From assembly GCA_013396995.1 (NCBI GenBank), contig VWZP01008563.1, positions 68,051 through 132,050 on the forward strand: a DNA stretch of 64,000 nt, written 5' to 3'. The number at the start of each line of letters is the position of its first letter. The stretch's first letter is position 1. Shown here one piece after another: positions 53,301-64,000 of the stretch. A program made the position numbers and the translations under genes. The notes under the pieces are model-generated. The model had not been told where the DNA came from, made no database searches, and saw only the letters and a list, made by a program, of their open reading frames with translations. This DNA is from Dicaeum eximium (taxonomy: Eukaryota; Chordata; Aves; Passeriformes; Dicaeidae).

Positions 53301-54779
53301 AGTTGTCAAGTCAAAGAAATCTTGGAATTATTTATCTGCCCCTCCTTGAGCTGGGCAGAGAAGGGGAAAAACACTGCTCCAGCCACCAAGTGACTTGCAT
53401 GAGAGCAGTGCCAGGCTGGCTGTGGCAGCTGGCTGCAGGCAGGGCACTGCCACCAAGTGTTTTATCACTGTCCAACTTGAAATCAATACTCCTGGGCTCT
53501 GTCCAAGGAGAAAAGAGCAGAGCTCTGCTGTTACAGATTTCTTAACTCCATCCCCAGGTCTGTGTGTCAGCTCTCAGAGTGAGACTGTGGAGGAGACCAT
53601 GAGACCTTCCCAGCTCTCCTTGCTGTTGGGTCCTTTCCCAACATCTGAGTTTTCTCAGGATTTTGGGTACCATTTTGCAATGCCCAGTGCTGCAGAGCTG
53701 TACAGCTGGGAGGACACCCTGCCCTGCTGGGACTGACCGGGCCCTGGCAGGTCCAGAGCTGGCACTGGTGACACGTCCCCCATCCCTGGGGCACCAGCAG
53801 GGACAGGACTGGGGAGCAGGGTTGGCTCTCATACTGGAGCTCACACTGCAGCCTGGGTTACCCAGAGTGAAAGAGCCTTTAATATGGGCTGGTTTCCACT
53901 CCTGCTGCTTCATCTGGCCAGGGTCACTCTTTGTGACAAGCCTGAGGTCAAGGGCCTGGCTCCCAGGCGCCAGTGCCTTCGGGGGATGCATAAATAAGAA
54001 GAGACTGTGTCTTAATAGTTCTAAAAGTAAATGAGCAGTGGGGTATTTGCAGTCCTTTCACTGAGTGAGAGGCCCAGCCCTCCCCAGCAATGTCCCCTCA
54101 GCAGCTTAAAACTTCCACCCGGTCTGTGGCCTTAGCAATAAATAAATAAAAATCAGATTTCTGGCGAACAAGCGGCGCTCTGATCTCCTATTCATTTATT
54201 TGCAGGCCTCATTAATATAACATCAGTGCAACAAACAGCTGAAGGGGGGGCAGTGTCAGGCTGAATAATGGAGTTGCTCTGCTGAGATAACAATTAGGTT
54301 CTGAATGTGCCATCAGCTGAGGCAGAGACAAGGAGGGATCATGCCGGGATGACAATGCTCATGTGCTGCTTCCCCGCTGGGCTCATCAGCTGGGATCCAG
54401 GGCTGGGAGCAGGAGCAGAAAAGCACAAAGAGGATGAAGGTGGATGGGTTTGGGGAGGGGGCAGGGGCTGTGCCGTTGCTTGGGTGCTCTCTCTGCACCC
54501 GAACAGATGCCAAGGGGTTGCTGTGCAGGGCTCGTGGCTTCCCTCCAGCTCCGCAGGGAAAGCCCCAGCAGCTCCCAGCCAGCCCCGGCTCCAGCTCTCC
54601 CTGGCTCCTCACTGACTTCTTCTGCAGGCAAAATGTTGCTTCACGTCAGAAACGCTGAAAGATTCAAGCAGCAAGACGTGACATTGAGAACATTTATCCC
54701 TCATTGTTGGAGCTGTGCCTTTTGCAGGCTGCGAGGGGAAGGGCTCTGGCACAGGGCTGGGGCTCCTGGATCCCTGGGA

Positions 54780-55125
54780 TCCTTGGATCTCATCCTGGGG
54801 GATCCCTTGGACTCCAGCCTTGGGGGTGCCTTGGATCCCACCCTGGGGGATCCCTTGGATCTCAGCCTGGGGGATCCCTTGGACTCCAGCCTTGGGGGTG
54901 CCTTGGATCCCACCCTGGGGGATCCCTTGGACTCCAGCCTGGGGGATCCCTTGGACTCCAGCCTGGGGGATCCCTTGGACCCCAGCCTGGGGGATCCCTT
55001 GGACTCCAGCCTTGGGGGTGCCTTGGATCCCACCCTGGGGGATCCCTTGGACTCCAGCCTGGGGGATCCCTTGGATTCCAGCCTTGGGGATCCCTTGGAT
55101 TCCGGCCTTGGGGGTCCCTGCCTTG
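54780..55125. repeat. 24-bp minisatellite
   Basis: About 14 copies of GGGGATCCCTTGGACTCCAG plus CCTG, with GGTGCCTTGGATCCCACCCT variants at regular intervals that suggest higher-order blocks. Confidence 0.95.
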
Positions 55126-56439
55126 GTATCAAGTAGAAAGCAGCAATAAGGGAAGTGCTCTGGAGGATTTGCAACCCTCCCCTGATGGAGGACAGGGTGT
55201 GAGGGTGACCGAGCTCCTGCCACGCCCCTCATGCCTGTACCCAGCCCATTTCATGAATAACACAGTGCTGCACACCTGATCAGCCCTGTCCAGCATCATC
55301 ACAGGGGCTGGATTGGGATTTGTCTCGTGCACTGGGGAGAGCTGACCTGCTCAGAATAATTCTGCCTCCCACACCCTGCTCATATCTCAGTGACTTTCAA
55401 GCTGCTTCAGTTTAGCAAACAAGCTGAAAAAACTTGCAGCAGAGGTGCAGACTCCTAAACAGCAAATGTCCAATTCCTGGAACGGCCTTGCTCTTTCTCA
55501 GCTGCCCTTTGTAGGTCCTTTTCATCCTCCACAGAGCTCTAAGTGAAGAGCCAGTCTAGTGAAGTGATTTTCTTGAAATTGGGGAATATTTCTTGCTAAT
55601 CCTGTCTGTCTCAAATGAGAAATCTGGACTGGCAGCCCTGCAGCTTGGGCAGAGCCCAGCTGGGATTAAGGCAGACCAGGGGCTGGCTGTGCTGGAGGTG
55701 CCTCATCCTCTCCCCAGTGAGAAGCCCAGGGATGCTCTCGGAGGGTCCCCAGCTCTGGGTGCACCGGGACCTTTAAGACTTATCTTCTCTCTGCGATTTT
55801 GACTGAATCTCTCCAGCTGTAATTAATTGAATGCATCTGTTCTAACCCTGGGGCTGCTTTATGGCACAGTTACTTCAAAACTGTTCAATTAGTGGCCACT
55901 AAAATCTAGGTCGAGTGGAGCTCCATATTGGGGATTTTCCAGGTCAGGACATTTTTAAAATACAGCATCAGCTCGGCTTTGTTCGGGGAGGCCGCTTGGC
56001 CCCGCTGCTTCTGCTCAGGTCAGGAAATGGCAAGCAGTGACTTCTTTTTTTTGAGCAGTGATGAGACAACGAGCCCGGCAGAGTAAGTGCTCCAGTAAAT
56101 GCATTTTAACATCACCCAGAGCTGCACAGGACAGTTGTAACTGTCAGCCAAGTTCAGGTGATGCCCAACCAGTGATGTAAACACCACCAGGCCTCCAGGA
56201 CTCGGTGTAACACAATCCAGCTTGGTTTTGTAGTGGGTTTATGAGCATGTCGAGCTTCCCAAGCTAAATGGTACAAGACAGGCCATGGTGTGAGTTACAG
56301 GGAGCAGCAGCACAACAGGCAGTGCGTGGTGAATAAATTAAAAACCTCCATCAGGCAGTGGAGGGGAGAGGGAGGTGGGAATTAAAGGATGTGGAGGAAG
56401 GAGGGGGTGGCTTGGTGGCACTGGCGGGCGCATGGAGTT

Positions 56440-56660
56440 GGAATAACCTCGGCATGTGTGGCCAAAAATGGGACAGAATGCCCAGGGAAGTGATGGAGTC
56501 AGAACAGGCAGCCCAGGGAAGTGCTGGAGTCACCCTGGCAGCGTTAAAAAACCAGGTGGATGTGGCCATTGGTGTAGTGGGGATGGTGGGATTCCTTCTT
56601 GAAGATCTTGGATGTCTTTTTGGAGGTGCTGTGGGGAACCACAGAAATGATTGGGACAGG
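56440..56660 (+). mobile_element. CR1-like LINE 3' end, degraded
   Basis: GAAGTGCTGGAGTCACCCTG, AAAAACCAGGTGGATGTGGC and TTGAAGATCTTGGATGTCTT follow the order of the CR1 tail (gene fragment, GTGGAGTCACC, GATGATCTTAGAGGTCTT). Confidence 0.7.
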
Positions 56661-57564
56661 GGTGTCCCACGAGGGCTGAAGTGGGGCAGGTCACTGGGAT
56701 GGGGTGTCCTGGTGGCACTGGTGTTTGTCTGCCTTCCTAACTCCTGAGGAGGTGGAAAAAAACATCCATCCAGCTGGAAACAGCGAGGACAAGGTTCTGA
56801 AGAGCTCAAGTTTTTTGCCAAAGACAAGGGTGGCACAAAGAAGCGTAAACAAGATTTATCCATTAAATTAATTAAATCGCATTATTATGGATTGTGTTTA
56901 TTTATTAATAACAGCAGCAGCAGAGGGAAGATTAGAAACTCACCCAAGAGCAACAACAGAGCGGTGGCAGATTCAGGATAACTGTCTGAGAGTCCTGGGT
57001 CCAAATTTTGTGGCCATGCATTATTGAAATTTATATTCCTAATTGAAGAGGAGATTGTCCTTAATGCAAGTCCAGGGAAGCAGGGATGATTATGGCTGAG
57101 GCAGGCTATAAACAGGCAGCTTGAAAGCACACACCTCACCCTTTAACATTTTTAAGTCATTTGAGGTGCCAAGTCACTAATAAAATGCGACATTAACATT
57201 CAGAGAACAGCCAAGGCAGAAGGTAAAGTTCTCCCAAGCACCAGGCTGCTTCTGGAAGGTGACTTACCCTGGTCTGGATAGAGAAGATGGGAGCCAGGTT
57301 TATCCTTCTGCAAGGATTCCTGGGAAATGGCACTGCCCACTCTTCTTGGCCGGCTCAGGGACCTCGGAGTCCTCTCCTGGAGCACGGCACAGATGGATTT
57401 CAGCACCCTTGGGCTCCTCCAGGACATCCAGAGGAGCCATGAGGGGGTGGCCCTGGCCAGTTTGGCAGCAGGAGCAGGAGCAGCATCTCCAAACCGGGGC
57501 TGGGGCTGAAGAACGGGAGGGGTGGGGATGTCACCTCACCTTCCCTGCGTTCTGTCCCCTGCAG

Positions 57565-57716
57565 ATCCTGACGGTGTCGGGGCCCCCGGAAGGAGGGACG
57601 AGGGTGACCATCCGTGGCGTGAACCTGGGCCTGGACTTCTCGGAGATCGCGCAGGGCGTGCAGGTGGCCGGGGTGCAGTGCGTGCCCCTGCCCGAGCACT
57701 ACGTCGTGGCCGAGCA
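57565..57716 (+). CDS. PLXNA2: PLXNA2 exon: third IPT domain, first part
   Basis: Fifty codons read [38 protein letters not shown] and [12 protein letters not shown] plus two bases of Gln. [17 protein letters not shown] is the classic IPT motif, here opening IPT3. Acceptor CCTGCAG; donor GAGCA|GTGAGT, fixed by phase because the next exon supplies the third base of CAG. Length 152 bp, phase 0 to 2. Taking CAG|TGAGTG instead would lose the GT and shift the frame. Confidence 0.96.
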
Positions 57717-57883
57717 GTGAGTGTCCCCTCACCTGTCCCCACTGTGGGTCCCTCCCCGGGGCTGGGCACCCCCCAGAGCTCCTCCCTGACCTCCAGCCAG
57801 CGCTCAGGAGGCCAAAAACTCACCCAGAGCCCGGGAAGGTGCAGGAAGGGCGGTGGAGGTGGGCATCGAAGGGATTCCTGCAC

Positions 57884-57925
57884 ATTCCCGCACATTCCCG
57901 CACATTCCCACACATTCCCGCATGC
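57884..57925. repeat. CACATTCCCG 10-bp tract
   Basis: Four copies of CACATTCCCG or a close variant. Confidence 0.88.
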
Positions 57926-58799
57926 CGGGCTCTCTCCGAAGGGGTTAAGCAGCCCTTTAAGCTTTCATTAAATGTTCTGTTTCCTTCCCCGCCACGTTCC
58001 TGCTTGGCTAAGCACCTTTGCTGATGAGCACCTTGCTGCTGCTGCCGCTGCCGAGCCGCGCTCCCCGCAATCCCCATCCCACTTGGAATTCCGCCGGCGC
58101 CACCGCCTGCACACAGCCATTTGTTAGGCGGGCGAGGCGGTGACAGCCCCGCAATCCGAGCGGGCCTCCACTGGAGCCAATTCATTTGTTTCACTAAGAA
58201 AAACGTCAGCCCAAAATTAGAAAATGGGCCCGTAACAGGGGACGGGCGAATAAACCCCACGGCGCGACAGCCGCTCCCCTCCGGGCCCGCGGGGCTGTGC
58301 TGGGGGAGCCGAGGTGCTCAGAGGGTGTGCGGGGGACGTTTGTGCTGGGTGGGACAGCAGGAACGGGTGATGTCTCCCCTTGGGTTGTGTCATCTCCTGC
58401 TGGGACCTACCTGTGCAGTAGGACCGTGAGTGTGGCGGTGGCCAAGATCCTATGGGTGCTGCCAGCAGCACAGATCTGCCCCGGCTTCGGGAGCAGCTGG
58501 AAGGAGCTGTCCTCTGCTGGAAATGCATTTGGTGTTCCCACTCTGACCCCAGTGCAGGGCCGGGACCTGTCACCAGCAGCACGTGGTGGCCTTGGCCGGG
58601 TTTTGTCCATTCCTCGTGTTTCTTTGCCCATCTGGAAGGCAGAAGGGGCCCTGCTGACCCCTCTGGAGCAGCGAGGGGCGGTGCAGGGTGCCAGGGAATC
58701 TGGGATCACGGGGTGAAGGCTGCTCGGGGCTGCGGCCGGAATGGCTCCAAGCAGGGCACCAATACCCCGTCACTGCGAGCAGTCGGGGCTGTTCTGCTG

Positions 58800-59190
58800 A
58801 GCAGTACTTTGTTATATTTTATTTTTTTCAAATAAAGGATGGAAGATTATGAAATTATCCCCCTTTGATGGTATGAAACCCTGATTTTATAATCATGACT
58901 CTAATTACGGCTCTTGAGCTTTCAAAGTTTGTTAACATCATTAAAACATTTACCCTGGGCAGATAACAGCAAGCGTTAGCATGAGAGCTGCCTTTTAAAG
59001 ATGAATACAGATAAAAGGACCCTCTTAAGGGTTCTGTGGGCAGACTGAATTCCAAGACTGTAATGACTCTGCCATATGCTCCAGCCCCGCAATCTATCAG
59101 CCGGCAATTAGGTTAATGTTGGTGAAAGGGCCACTTAGCCCGGCAATCAGCACCCTACAGCTCTGCCGAATGCATCATTTTGTAACAAGG
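58800..59190. promoter_or_regulatory. AT-rich candidate conserved element
   Basis: Contains CCCCTTTGATGG (TCF/LEF-like), CTCTAATTACGG, GCAATTAGGTTAATG and two AGATAA motifs (GATA-like) within 400 bases of intron. Enhancer status is inference. Confidence 0.3.
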
Positions 59191-59451
59191 TACCTGCTGG
59201 GCATTTGGCTTTGAGCGGGACTCGGGGCCAGGTGTACCCGGTCACTTGTGCCCTGTCCCACAGCCGTCCCTGCCCGGGCTGTGCCGCAGCTGCGGCTTTG
59301 CCGGCACAGTTGAGTATTTGGCGTTTCCTTGCGGCAGAGAAAACCTCCCCTCTCTTCTCCTGGCCTTGGGGTGCCAGGAATCACCTCCCAGGCTTTGTTT
59401 GCTTTGTTACCCCAAGCTCAGAGTGGCCTCCTCTCCCCGCTACCAGCCTGC

Positions 59452-59485
59452 AGGAGGAGGAGGAGGAGGAGGAGGAGGAGGAGGG
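59452..59485. repeat. GGA trinucleotide repeat
   Basis: Eleven GGA units in an intron. Confidence 0.93.
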
Positions 59486-60292
59486 AGAGGTGAAGGAATA
59501 ACAGCAGAGAGGTGCAGGGGCGATGTCTGGTTGAAAGGCAGAGCGAGGAGCACGTGGCAGAGGAAGGCTCAGAGCTGAGACGCTTCAATCCCTCCTCTCC
59601 AAAGGCAGCATCTCTCCAGGCAGCCCCTTTTGATGTGCAGGAAGGAGAACGTGCACATTCCAGCTCTTTACCAGCATGTGTGTATTCCATCGAGCCTCCT
59701 GGCATCACCTGTGCGCACCAGCTCCTTTTTTCCTTCAGTCTTCCTGGTTTATTTTATTTTATTTTTTATTTGCAGTGCATTTAATGCTGCTGAAGGCAGC
59801 TCAAACGCTGCCTGCCCAAACTGGGGCCTTTTATGTCTTTGTGTGTGATGGGCAGAGGAGTGAGCGCTTCCTTCTCCTTCAGCCTCAGCAGGCAGAGGCT
59901 GCTCTGGCTCTTGTCTGGTCCCACTCCCAGGGTCAGATCCCCACAGGTCTCTCCTCATGGGTGGAACTGCACCTCCTGCCTCAGGCAGGTTACTCCTACC
60001 TTCAGCTTTTCATCCCTGAGTTCAATTACTCATCCTCAAGTCTCCAATCCTGAGGCGAGTTATTCCCACTCTCAGATTTCCAGTCTGGGGCAGGTTCCTC
60101 CCACCCCCAGCTTCCCAGTGCCTGCAGGGATGCTCCTGAATTTATCTTCCCAGCATTGCTGTGGGAGCAAGCAGCACCAGGTCCAGCTGGAGAGCCCTGC
60201 CAGCTGATGCCCCTCTGAAAACCTCCCCCAAACCTGCTGGCATGACTGGCATCTGCTTGATGCCATCCCCAGCTGGTGTCACACATCCCCTG

Positions 60293-60606
60293 TGCCCTGG
60301 GATTTGGGGTTATTCCATCCACCTGATCAGTCGTGGCTGACCCCAGCAGCTCTCCCTGGCCCTGCAGCTTTGCCCTGGCATTTGGGGGTTATTCATCCAC
60401 CTGATCAGTCGTGGCTGACCCCAGCAGCTCTCCCTGGCCCTGCAGCTTTGCCCTGGGATTTGGGGTTATTCATCCACCCTGATCAGTCGTGGCTGACCCC
60501 AGCAGCTCTCCCTGGCCCTGCAGCTTTGCCCTGGCATTTGGGGGTTATTCATCCACAGGATCAGTCGTGGATGACCCCAGCAGCTCTTCCTGGCCCTGCA
60601 GCTTTC
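60293..60606. repeat. 78-bp minisatellite, four copies
   Basis: The unit contains GATCAGTCGTGGCTGACCCC and CTCTCCCTGGCCCTGCAG; GATCAG recurs at 60325, 60403, 60481 and 60559. Confidence 0.95.
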
Positions 60607-61112
60607 CCAGCCTCAGGATGTGCCCACGGGGCTGAGCTGGACCACGCCAGGAGCACGGGGACAAGCTCCTGTGACCAGCACCAGTGTGTTTGTGGCTGCC
60701 AGCCCTGTCCCCCAGCAGAAGCTGCTCTGTGGGGCTGTCTCTATCATCCCCCAGCAGGTTTCTCCAGTTTTGATTAACTGGGAGTCTGCAGTGTGAGCTG
60801 TTCCCTTAATGAACTCATCTGTTACTCTGAGGACTTCGCACTCACTTTGCTACTGGCTAATATATTGCCATTAGTGCTCTGCTTTGCTCTGGAGTTTACA
60901 GCTTGTAATAATTATGTCTAATTTTGATTTTTTTCCCTTTAAATTACTACATGGGGTAAAAATAGACTCAGTAATTAACTTCTTCCAAAGAGGCAGATAT
61001 CAAAGTTAAAGAGGAAGCGGGGAGAGAAAGGAGAAATAAAGGCAGCGTGGAGCTGTGCAGGGCACTGCTGGCACCTCCTGCCAAAGCTTCCCTGCGGCAT
61101 TTGTGCTTCCAG

Positions 61113-61230
61113 GATTGTCTGTGAAATGGGGCAGGCGCTTCCAGGGATCAGCTCCGGCCCAGTGCTCCTGTGCATCGGAGAGTGCAAGCCCGAGTTCACG
61201 GCCAAGTCTGCGCAGCAGTACACGTTCGTG
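61113..61230 (+). CDS. PLXNA2: PLXNA2 exon: end of IPT3
   Basis: One base completes Gln; 39 codons follow, [33 protein letters not shown] and QQYTFV. This finishes IPT3. IVCEMG and CIGECKPEF are conserved in plexin-A2. Acceptor TTCCAG; donor GTG|GTGAGT. Length 118 bp, phase 2 to 0. An AT-rich block lies just upstream, giving the intron end an abrupt composition change. Confidence 0.96.
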
Positions 61231-61670
61231 GTGAGTGTCCTGCTGGGGACAGCACGAGTGTCCCCGGGAGCTGGCCGTGCCACACGCAGGGGGCTCAGCT
61301 CCACCAGACAATCCTGGAATTGCCCTTTTTCCTGGGGCTTTCCCCCTGGTGTTGTACATTTTTTGGTGGCACACTCTACAAACCCAGCTCACCCTGTGAA
61401 TAAACCAGGGCTCCCACAGGGTTGGGGTCCAGCTTTTCACCCCCAGAGCAGTGATTATGGAATCATAGATTGGTTTGGGTTGGAAGGGATCCTCAAAGAC
61501 CCTGTCCCACCCCTGCCATGGCCAGGGACACCTTGCACTAGCCCAGGTTGCTCCAAGCCCCATCCAGCCTGGCCTTAGACACGCTCAGGGATGTCCTTCA
61601 CTGTCACAGGCCCCCACAGCAGCTCCCTGGCTGGAGCAGGAGCACTGAGCTTGTCCTTTCCTTCCTGCAG
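61231..61670 (+). other. Short PLXNA2 intron with CR1-like insert
   Basis: About a third of this 440-bp intron is a CR1-like fragment (61461-61605) close to the acceptor; the rest is unremarkable. Confidence 0.85.
61461..61605 (-). mobile_element. CR1-like LINE 3' fragment
   Basis: AATCATAGATTGGTTTGGGT, TGGAAGGGATCCTCAAAGAC and GCCAGGGACACCTTGCACTA match the reversed CR1 end closely; the best preserved copy. Confidence 0.85.
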
Positions 61671-61807
61671 ACTCCAGCTGTGAGTTTCCTGAACCCCAGC
61701 CGTGGCCCAGAGTCAGGAGGGACCATGGTGACCATCTCTGGCCACTACCTCGGGGCTGGCAGCCGCGTGTCCGTGCTCCTGGGGAACCAGACCTGCAAAT
61801 TCCACGA
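61671..61807 (+). CDS. PLXNA2: PLXNA2 exon: start of IPT4
   Basis: Forty-five codons plus two bases read [38 protein letters not shown] and [19 protein letters not shown] is the IPT start motif, and NQT is a sequon. Acceptor CCTGCAG; donor CACGA|GTAAGA. Length 137 bp, phase 0 to 2. The codon split at the donor (GA plus one base) should be completed by the next exon, which I would expect to read RSMSEIVCVSPP or similar; no such sequence is seen up to base 64000. Confidence 0.95.
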
Positions 61808-63104
61808 GTAAGAGACAGCACAGGCTCCTGCAGCACCTCCTGCTCCCGTCCCAGCACGGGTCTGCTGGAGCTGAACATGCAAAAATCCATCTGGGAGCCC
61901 CTAAGGCTTCCATTCCCTCTTTTATTGCATGAAACCATCTTCTCTTTTATTGTGATGGAGGCTTGCATGGCAAGGGAGGGATTCATCGGTGTCAGTGCTG
62001 TTCATTATTTCGTTTCAATGCTGTTCCAATGGTAACTGCTCTGAAAATCACAGTGAAACACCACTGTGATGGAAATATGCTTGTATTGGTCATCAGTTCC
62101 TGCCCCCAGCCTGGCTGCTCTGAAGAAAATGGAACATTTAGAAGAAATATCTCCTTTCTCTTTTTACAGACCTGCACTGCTTTTATTGTAGCCACTGCTG
62201 CAGTTGCCTCGACCTCCTAAAAATGGTCTGGGATCCTCAGGGCAGAACAAGGCGAGGATCTGCTCACACCTCCCGCTCAGCAACTTGCACAGCCATCAAT
62301 CTCTGCTGGGATTTCGATGGCAAATTTGCTTTTTCCCCAGCAGTGTAAACACAGAGTTGACATTTGCAGGGTTTAATGGGTTTTCCTGGGGCTTAGTTAA
62401 AAAAGAGACGTGTGGTTTACATCTGTGTGTCTCAGTACACAGCCCTGCCCACCCTGCTGGCAGCGGGCACGGCCTGGGTGGCAACCTGGGATCCAAAGGG
62501 ATTCTGCCTTCCAGATCCTCACTCAGGCAGCCCAGGAGGAACTGAGGAAGTTTCTGGGAAAGCAGAGATCCCTGGAGGTGAATTTCTCATCCAAAAGCCA
62601 GAGAGGTTCTGGGATGTGGGGGCTGTGGGTGTTCAGGCATGGGAGCACATTGGGCTATCAGCAGAGCTTGTTCTGGATCCATCCTAGGAGGGTGCTCAGG
62701 GCATTCCAGAACCTTCCAGTGCAGCTCAGTCCTCCGGGTGTTAAGCAGTGTAACCAACCCATCAATGCTTCCTCCCACATCCAAAACAAAGATGCCAAAC
62801 TGCTGCCTCAGATGGAGACAGGGAACAGCATTACCACCAGCAGAGGTGTAGGATCAGCCCTGGAATATCATCCCTTAAATACCTGATCCTGTCCAGGCAA
62901 CCTGCAGCTGCTGGCCTGCAAAACCTGGAGGAGCTTTGGATTCCTGGGTGTTCTGATTCCAGCAGGAAGCAGAAACTTGAGCAAGGCCAGAGCAGAGCAG
63001 TGGCTGAGCAGCCCCAGCCCTCACGTGGGACCACGCTGTGCACTTGCTGTGCCTCGGACTGATCTGAGGCAGTGAACTCCAGTTGTACTCAAGGGCGTGG
63101 GGGA

Positions 63105-63250
63105 GCCTGATGAGATGAAGCAGCTCCTAATGAGATTCCCTCTAATTACAGCTTCCCCCATTCTCCCCTCTCTGATCGGAGGAGTGGGTAGATTCACCAT
63201 GACGACATAATAATAGCACGGAAAGCTAATTAGCTGATCACAGGGAGCCG
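63105..63250. promoter_or_regulatory. Homeodomain-motif-rich block
   Basis: TCTAATTACAG and the palindrome GCTAATTAGC (63225-63234) followed by TGATCA lie in otherwise GC-rich sequence. Confidence 0.25.
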
Positions 63251-63435
63251 GGAGCTGCTCTGCCAGCAGCGTCACTGCGAGCTCCTCCAGAGCTGGGCAG
63301 CAGCAGCAGGGCTGGAAACCCACCAGGCTGCTCAGAATCACTCCGAGACTCAGCACAGGGGCTGGAGAATCCCACCCCTCACACAAGGAAGCCTTTGGGG
63401 CTAAATTAAACCAAGGGAGATGTGGTAAAACCAAG

Positions 63436-63486
63436 TGAGGATGAAAAGGAAAAGGAAAAGGAAAAGGAAAAGGAAAAGGAAAAGGG
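63436..63486. repeat. AAAAGG microsatellite
   Basis: Eight or so AAAAGG units on the + strand. Confidence 0.94.
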
Positions 63487-64000
63487 CAGGAAGGGGTGGG
63501 TGTGTTATTGCATCAATAGCAATGGTCAAGTGCAGTAGGTTTGAGGTGTTTCAGGGGTTGTTTCTGTCCCCTCCGTTCTGGGGGGTGGAAGTGCCAAGGT
63601 GTGAGCTGGGAACATTGTGGTACCTGCTGTTCCACGCCCTCCTAAATGTCCGTGCTCCTTAGAGAGGGCAGAGAGTGTGTAAGGAGCCCGAAAAGGGACC
63701 ACACGTTGTCCCCCCGCCAGGCACAGACTCAGAGCTTTGCTGGAAGCAGAGCAGGGACAGAGCCTCAGCCATTCAGGCATCCGCACAACCCCTGAGGATG
63801 GTGAAGGTTGCCCATTCAGAAGTGCCAGGTTTTGATTTAAGTACCAGACTGGCAGTGAGGTGCTGCAGACCTGCCTGCCCTCTCTCCTGGGGGAACCCAA
63901 AACTAAAGGAGCCACAGAAGGAACACAGACTTTCCAGTGAGCCAGGCTAGGTTTGGGCAGGAAGGACAACCACAGGTGTCTGTGCAGGAGCACTGGCCTG

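Larger units (their letters stand above)
51695..57564 (+). other. PLXNA2 intron (5.9 kb)
   Basis: No gene seen. It starts with a pyrimidine-rich array (51715-52170), then a possible LTR-like remnant (53062-53300, weak), a 24-bp minisatellite (54780-55125), a CR1-like 3' end in + orientation (about 56440-56660) and AT-rich sequence around 56830-57190. Confidence 0.8.
57717..61112 (+). other. PLXNA2 intron
   Basis: No gene seen. It contains a CACATTCCCG run (57884-57925), a GC-rich block near 58030-58260, an AT-rich candidate conserved element (58800-59190), a GGA microsatellite (59452-59485), a 78-bp minisatellite (about 60293-60606) and an AT-rich stretch at 60820-61010. Confidence 0.82.
61808..64000 (+). 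other. Intron following the last visible PLXNA2 exon
   Basis: No exon found. It holds an AT-rich block with homeodomain-type motifs (63105-63250), an AAAAGG microsatellite (63436-63486) and unremarkable sequence; the gene continues past the window. Confidence 0.75.

Noticed and set aside
54444..55279. Open frames of 140-230 codons, both strands
   Set aside because: Produced by the 24-bp array of GGATCCCTTGG units.
60292..60777. 161-codon open frame
   Set aside because: Built from four 78-bp repeat copies.
61808..64000. Next IPT4 exon (RSMSEIVC-like)
   Set aside because: No matching open segment with splice sites was found; likely beyond the window.

Overview
The window looks like vertebrate, most likely bird, genomic DNA. 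It carries an internal piece of one multi-exon gene on the + strand: a class A plexin, best matched to PLXNA2. Bird origin is inferred from short GC-rich introns packed with minisatellites and from many degraded copies that resemble the avian CR1 LINE 3' end. There is no bacterial-style operon, CRISPR array or recognisable RNA gene. I cannot name the species. A single-base N (48651 and 49077) and a 140-base N run (36346-36485) show that this is a draft assembly.

Twelve coding exons were placed by reading across splice junctions: 11824-11958, 32715-32815, 36072-36195, 37343-37496, 38692-38788, 41804-41918, 48689-48889, 50880-50976, 51501-51694, 57565-57716, 61113-61230 and 61671-61807. All have AG acceptors and GT donors. 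Their phases join without a break into 541 codons plus two bases (1625 nt). In order, the protein reads: end of the Sema domain, PSI1, IPT1, PSI2, IPT2, PSI3, IPT3 and the start of IPT4. The start codon, signal peptide and most of Sema lie upstream of base 1. The remaining IPT repeats, the transmembrane segment and the cytoplasmic GAP/RBD region lie beyond base 64000. In every family I know, plexin-A2 is a semaphorin receptor for axon guidance, and the visible part is entirely extracellular.

The first 11.8 kb and the 20.8-kb gap between the first two exons are intron. The later introns run from about 0.4 to 6.8 kb. Between exons the DNA is dominated by tandem repeats (units of 18, 21, 24, 30, 39, about 55 and 78 bp), CR1-like fragments in both orientations, two possible MIR-like SINE relics and several AT-rich blocks with homeodomain-type TAATTA motifs that could be conserved enhancers. 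Long open frames over the minisatellites arise because the repeat units are multiples of three; they are not credible genes.

The oddest structure is a 284-bp tandem copy of the 3' half of the exon at 48689-48889 plus its following intron. The two copies meet exactly at a single N and differ at only two bases, which looks more like an unresolved haplotype or assembly join than a functional duplicated exon. I found no convincing new biological system.
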